Shown here: positions 61,062 through 64,000 of the stretch, piece by piece
Layout of the letters: every line of letters begins with the position of its first letter
Numbering within the stretch: position 1 is the first letter of the stretch
Assembly: GCF_013114595.1 (NCBI RefSeq)
Contig: NZ_VTXE01000009.1
Location: 62,001 to 126,000, forward strand
DNA from: Vibrio sp. 99-8-1
GTDB lineage: Bacteria; Pseudomonadota; Gammaproteobacteria; Enterobacterales; Vibrionaceae
Reading direction: 5' to 3'
Length of the DNA stretch: 64,000 nucleotides
The notes under the pieces: model-generated
Told to the model about the DNA's origin: nothing
The model's input: the letters and a program-made list of their open reading frames with translations, nothing else
Database searches by the model: none
Position numbers and translations under genes: made by a program

Positions 61062-63053
61062 TTAATATTTTTTCCGCCAACGATTTCGTCGACCAACTTG
61101 AACTTTATCCGCTTTGGGTTTAGGAATGAGTTGAGTTTCTGCTTGAAACATTCTCCCTTGCCCACCATCAACACCCAGCTCCATCAGTGTATGCCACTCT
61201 TTACCTGTTTCGACACCAACGGCGATGACTTTAGTTTCTGTCCCTTCACAAGCCCCGATCAAACTACGAATAAACAGTTGGTTCTCTTGACGCTGCTCTA
61301 TTTTCTTTATCAAGCTTCGGTGAAGTTTTAGATAGTCGATACCGAGGTCTTTAATGTAATGGGTGCTGGTAATGGTTCGCCCAGCTTGATCCACTATCAC
61401 ATCACAGCCTAATCCAGAGATCATTCTGATCACTGGTCGCATAAAATCTAAATGTTTGACTATTGCGCCTTCTACAAACTCAAAGCTTAATTTATTTCGA
61501 GTATTCGACGGTAATTGTAGTAGTTCATCCCTTAACCAACGAAAGTGACTTCTCTCTTGAAAAGGTAGCACATGCAGATTAATAGAATAGCATGCTGCTA
61601 AATTTGACGCTTTTAGAAAACCAATAATTGTAGAAAAAACCACTTTATCCATTTTCGCTTCATAGCCTATTTGCTCTACTGCTGCCATATACCGCGAGGC
61701 TTTGAGGACACCGACTCCATCATCATTAATTCGTGAAAAAAGTTCGTTGTGCATCAATGTTGTATTGCCATTTGATTGACCAGATAAATAGCAAGACTGT
61801 TCGTATATCAATATATTATTGGTTTGGAATGACTTATCAAACAACGTACGCCATCTAACACTCCCTCTTGAGTTATGCGCATGCTCTTTTTTCTGAAATC
61901 GACTCCAATTATTATTGTTTTGTAACTGTGCACTTTTTAGCGCGGTATCCACTTCACTTAAAATGTGTCCTCGTCTCTCACCTTCTGAGTACATGGTTAT
62001 ACCAATGTGGCACCAGTTATCTTCTCGCATATCATCCAGTAATGTGAGTTTTTCCAATTGACGAAGACACTGAGTCGCGAGAATCGCAATATCTTTACTA
62101 TTTTGATGAGGAATCAAGAGGGCAAAATCGGATGTGTAATATCGAGCCAGTACAACATCAGGAAAACGTTGCACTATATTTGATATAACGCTACCCACTT
62201 CAACAACGAAGTCATCACACTCTTCTTTTGCATAAGTCTCTGTTAGCGAGTCCCATTCGTTAATGCGCAGCAGTAACACGCCACCAGAAGAGCCACTTTC
62301 TTGCAGTGCGGATTCCAGTTTACTATCAAATAACACCCGATTAGCGGCACCAGTGAGCTGATCTAAAAATGTATGCGTTCGAATAAAGGTATCGAATCGA
62401 CTACGTTCTTGGCGTGCATCCTGAAGCTCTTCAATCAACTGGTCTAACGCTTGACTCGCGGTATAAGGCCACTCTTTTTCATCCCCTTTGGCATACTGAG
62501 CAACCCTGCCTGCCAATATCATCCTGCCCCGCTCTTCTAGCAACTCAGAACCACGCAGCTGTACTTTTAACCAACGAACCCCCTGAATTAAACAAAAAAC
62601 AATCAGAGCGATCGCCAATGTGATGGAAGAGAGAGCACCAAATGAGTAAGTTTGGTCTAAATAGGGTGGTAAGGCTTTAAGGTATAGGGTGTAGCCTTGA
62701 TTTATGTTTAGTGAATAATCCCTTTCCACCAGTCGGCTTTCATCATAAATGGTCGAGGTATCAATAAACTGATAAATAGAGCCAGCAGAAGAGGCGATAT
62801 CCATCTCAACTATATTACTGTTCTTTAACAACTTTGGTAACCAGCTCTGCATCGCTGCCACTTTGTCGCCACTAATCATCTCTTCATCAACAACAGAGAC
62901 AATTCCATCCAAGTATCGGTTCATATATTCATGACCCACACTTCTATATGACAGCGTCCCACCAATAAACAGTATGCCAATAGCACTTACCACAATAATG
63001 GTGACAAAAGCGGTTAATCGCGTGCTTAACTTTAATGTAGGGGTATGTCGCAT
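61062..63053 (-). CDS. csrD: Degenerate GGDEF/EAL regulator CsrD (MshH)
   Basis: A 663-residue membrane protein with two helices (about 14-33 and 142-158) around a periplasmic domain, a HAMP-like linker, then GGDEF (about 225-390) and EAL (about 400-650) domains. Both active sites are lost: the GGDEF loop reads YYTSDF (305-310), and the EAL motif reads NELF (436-439). CsrD proteins do not make or break c-di-GMP but direct RNase E to the Csr small RNAs. It begins the MSHA series and is sometimes called mshH. Confidence 0.94.
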   Translation of the reverse strand: MRHTPTLKLSTRLTAFVTIIVVSAIGILFIGGTLSYRSVGHEYMNRYLDGIVSVVDEEMISGDKVAAMQSWLPKLLKNSNIVEMDIASSAGSIYQFIDTSTIYDESRLVERDYSLNINQGYTLYLKALPPYLDQTYSFGALSSITLAIALIVFCLIQGVRWLKVQLRGSELLEERGRMILAGRVAQYAKGDEKEWPYTASQALDQLIEELQDARQERSRFDTFIRTHTFLDQLTGAANRVLFDSKLESALQESGSSGGVLLLRINEWDSLTETYAKEECDDFVVEVGSVISNIVQRFPDVVLARYYTSDFALLIPHQNSKDIAILATQCLRQLEKLTLLDDMREDNWCHIGITMYSEGERRGHILSEVDTALKSAQLQNNNNWSRFQKKEHAHNSRGSVRWRTLFDKSFQTNNILIYEQSCYLSGQSNGNTTLMHNELFSRINDDGVGVLKASRYMAAVEQIGYEAKMDKVVFSTIIGFLKASNLAACYSINLHVLPFQERSHFRWLRDELLQLPSNTRNKLSFEFVEGAIVKHLDFMRPVIRMISGLGCDVIVDQAGRTITSTHYIKDLGIDYLKLHRSLIKKIEQRQENQLFIRSLIGACEGTETKVIAVGVETGKEWHTLMELGVDGGQGRMFQAETQLIPKPKADKVQVGRRNRWRKKY

Positions 63054-63180
63054 GAATAATAAAGTCCTTTTCTACCCAAGCGGATTATTGTTGGTTTTAT
63101 TAATTATCTATTATGCCCAAGTAACGTCAAAATATTTGTTCAGCGAGAATGTCAGAGCTCTTGAGGTCACATTGATATAA
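63052..63180 (+). CDS. Possible small membrane protein, opposite strand to csrD start
   Basis: A 42-codon open frame whose ATG shares the bases CATG with the csrD ATG on the other strand. It encodes a short polar start, one hydrophobic helix (about 11-24, SGLLLVLLIIYYAQ) and a polar end. AGGGG lies eight bases upstream. The frame also continues upstream into csrD, and no homologue is recognised, so it may be spurious. Confidence 0.25.
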   Translation: MNNKVLFYPSGLLLVLLIIYYAQVTSKYLFSENVRALEVTLI

Positions 63181-63249
63181 GTATCATGCGATTGATGGTT
63201 TTTGTGAATGGAGAAATAGAGATATTTACTAACCGGAGTCCCAAATATG

Positions 63250-63277
63250 AAAAAAGCTACTAAAAAGTAGCTTTTTT
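63250..63277. terminator. Terminator after ssb
   Basis: AAAAAAGCTACT-AAAA-AGTAGCTTTTTT is a perfect twelve-base stem with A and T runs on the two sides. It lies 9 bases from the end of ssb and before the csrD start, and is usable on both strands. Confidence 0.9.
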
Positions 63278-63285
63278 CTGGCATT

Positions 63286-63870
63286 TTAAAACGGAATATC
63301 GTCGTCAAAGTCCATTGGTGGTTCATTATATTGCTGTTGCGGCTGCTGTTGTGGCGCTGGTTTTGGTGCAGCTTGGCTTTGCATTGGCTGTTGCTGAACA
63401 GGTTGTTGCTGAGCTGGTTGCTGAACCGGTTGTTGAGGTTGGCCCCAACCTCCTTGCTGCTGTTGCTGTTGAGGTTGACCTCCCATTGGAGCACCTTGAC
63501 CTTGGCCCTGATTTTGACCACGACCACCTAACAGCTGCATTTGACCTGTTGGCCATTGAACAACCACTTCTGTTGTATAACGATCTTGTCCAGACTGATC
63601 TTGCCATTTGCGAGTTTGTAGTTGGCCTTCAACATAAACCTGCGAACCTTTACGAAGGTACTCACCAGCAATTTCTGCAGTTTTACCAAATAGCGCAACA
63701 CGGTGCCATTCAGTTTTTTCTCGTTGCTCACCACTGGTTTTATCACGCCAAGACTCTGATGTAGCAATGGTTATATTCGCAATTGCATTACCATTTGCGG
63801 CATAACGAACCTCAGGATCAGCGCCAAGGTTTCCCATTATAATTACTTTGTTCACTCCACGGCTTGCCAT
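63286..63870 (-). CDS. ssb: Single-stranded DNA-binding protein
   Basis: A 194-residue SSB. An OB-fold (about 1-112, with [17 protein letters not shown]) is followed by a long Gln/Pro/Gly-rich linker (about 113-186) and the acidic tip DFDDDIPF, which binds partner repair and replication proteins. The linker gives the high-CAG/TTG bias at 63320-63540. The region to the right edge, where uvrA often lies divergently, contains no clear LexA box. Confidence 0.97.
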   Translation of the reverse strand: MASRGVNKVIIMGNLGADPEVRYAANGNAIANITIATSESWRDKTSGEQREKTEWHRVALFGKTAEIAGEYLRKGSQVYVEGQLQTRKWQDQSGQDRYTTEVVVQWPTGQMQLLGGRGQNQGQGQGAPMGGQPQQQQQQGGWGQPQQPVQQPAQQQPVQQQPMQSQAAPKPAPQQQPQQQYNEPPMDFDDDIPF

Positions 63871-64000
63871 GATCCGCTCCGTCTAAAATCTATCTAAAAA
63901 ATTGGAAGGCAAGGATAGCATGATTACTATTCATCCCTCAAACCCCATACATCAATTCTCTTCTTACTGCATACAAAATCGTCAACCTTCTCTCTATATT

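Noticed and set aside
62974..63051. Longer version of the small frame beside csrD, starting inside csrD
   Set aside because: The upstream ATG lies inside the csrD coding region without a ribosome site; only the ATG at 63052 is worth considering.
63315..63764. 149-codon plus-strand frame over ssb
   Set aside because: It is the complement of the Gln-rich SSB linker; no ribosome site and no homology expected.
63871..64000. LexA (SOS) box upstream of ssb
   Set aside because: The best partial match, near CTGCATACAAAATCG, departs from CTGT-N8-ACAG at several positions.

Overview
The window is chromosomal DNA from a gammaproteobacterium, almost certainly a Vibrionaceae member. The indicators are a complete MSHA type IV pilus locus running into mreBCD-maf-rng-yhdP, the yrbG-kdsDC-lptCAB-rpoN-hpf-ptsN-rapZ-ptsO block, the mla phospholipid-transport block with ibaG and murA, and an arginine deiminase cluster next to pyrBI. 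No tRNA, rRNA, insertion sequence, prophage or CRISPR array was seen. Species cannot be named from the sequence alone.

Layout. 1-700: the N-terminus of a probable chemotaxis receptor (cut by the window edge) and rraB, both on the minus strand. 1310-16243 (plus strand): the arginine/pyrimidine region. It holds two paralogous arginine modules. Module 1 is arcA1 - lysR - octopine/nopaline dehydrogenase family gene - yfcC1. Module 2 is yfcC2 - arcA2 - arcC - argF, the full arginine deiminase pathway. Then come the pyrL leader with its attenuator, pyrB, pyrI, an ArgR-family repressor and ridA. 16334-21647 (minus): plsC-like acyltransferase, murA, ibaG, mlaB, mlaC, mlaD, mlaE, mlaF. 21947-29710 (plus): calcium/sodium antiporter, Kdo synthesis and LPS export genes, sigma-54 and the nitrogen PTS. 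Then mgtE (+), pmbA (-), yjgA (+). 33390-63870 (minus): tldD, a nitrilase-like amidase, yhdP, rng, maf, mreD, mreC, mreB, seventeen MSHA genes (mshQ back to mshI, then csrD/mshH), and ssb at the right end.

How the genes work together. Arginine deiminase, ornithine carbamoyltransferase and carbamate kinase turn arginine into ornithine, ammonia, CO2 and ATP. The YfcC-type carriers are the likely arginine/ornithine (or opine) transporters. Carbamoyl phosphate also links argF to pyrBI, which is next door. The mla, lpt/kds, murA, yhdP and mre genes build the envelope. The msh genes assemble a surface-attachment pilus, with a c-di-GMP-type MshE ATPase and the degenerate GGDEF/EAL protein CsrD beside it.

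Most of the window is ordinary conserved core. The most interesting part is 1.3-9.5 kb. Module 1 couples a second arginine deiminase to an opine dehydrogenase family enzyme, a LysR regulator and a carrier, which suggests use of host (for example molluscan) octopine-type compounds. The leader of yfcC1 carries mutually exclusive helices, one of which hides the ribosome binding site, and the leader of yfcC2 carries three hairpins in a row ending at its ribosome binding site. Both look like undescribed cis-acting RNA regulators. These are readings by eye and need folding and comparative tests.
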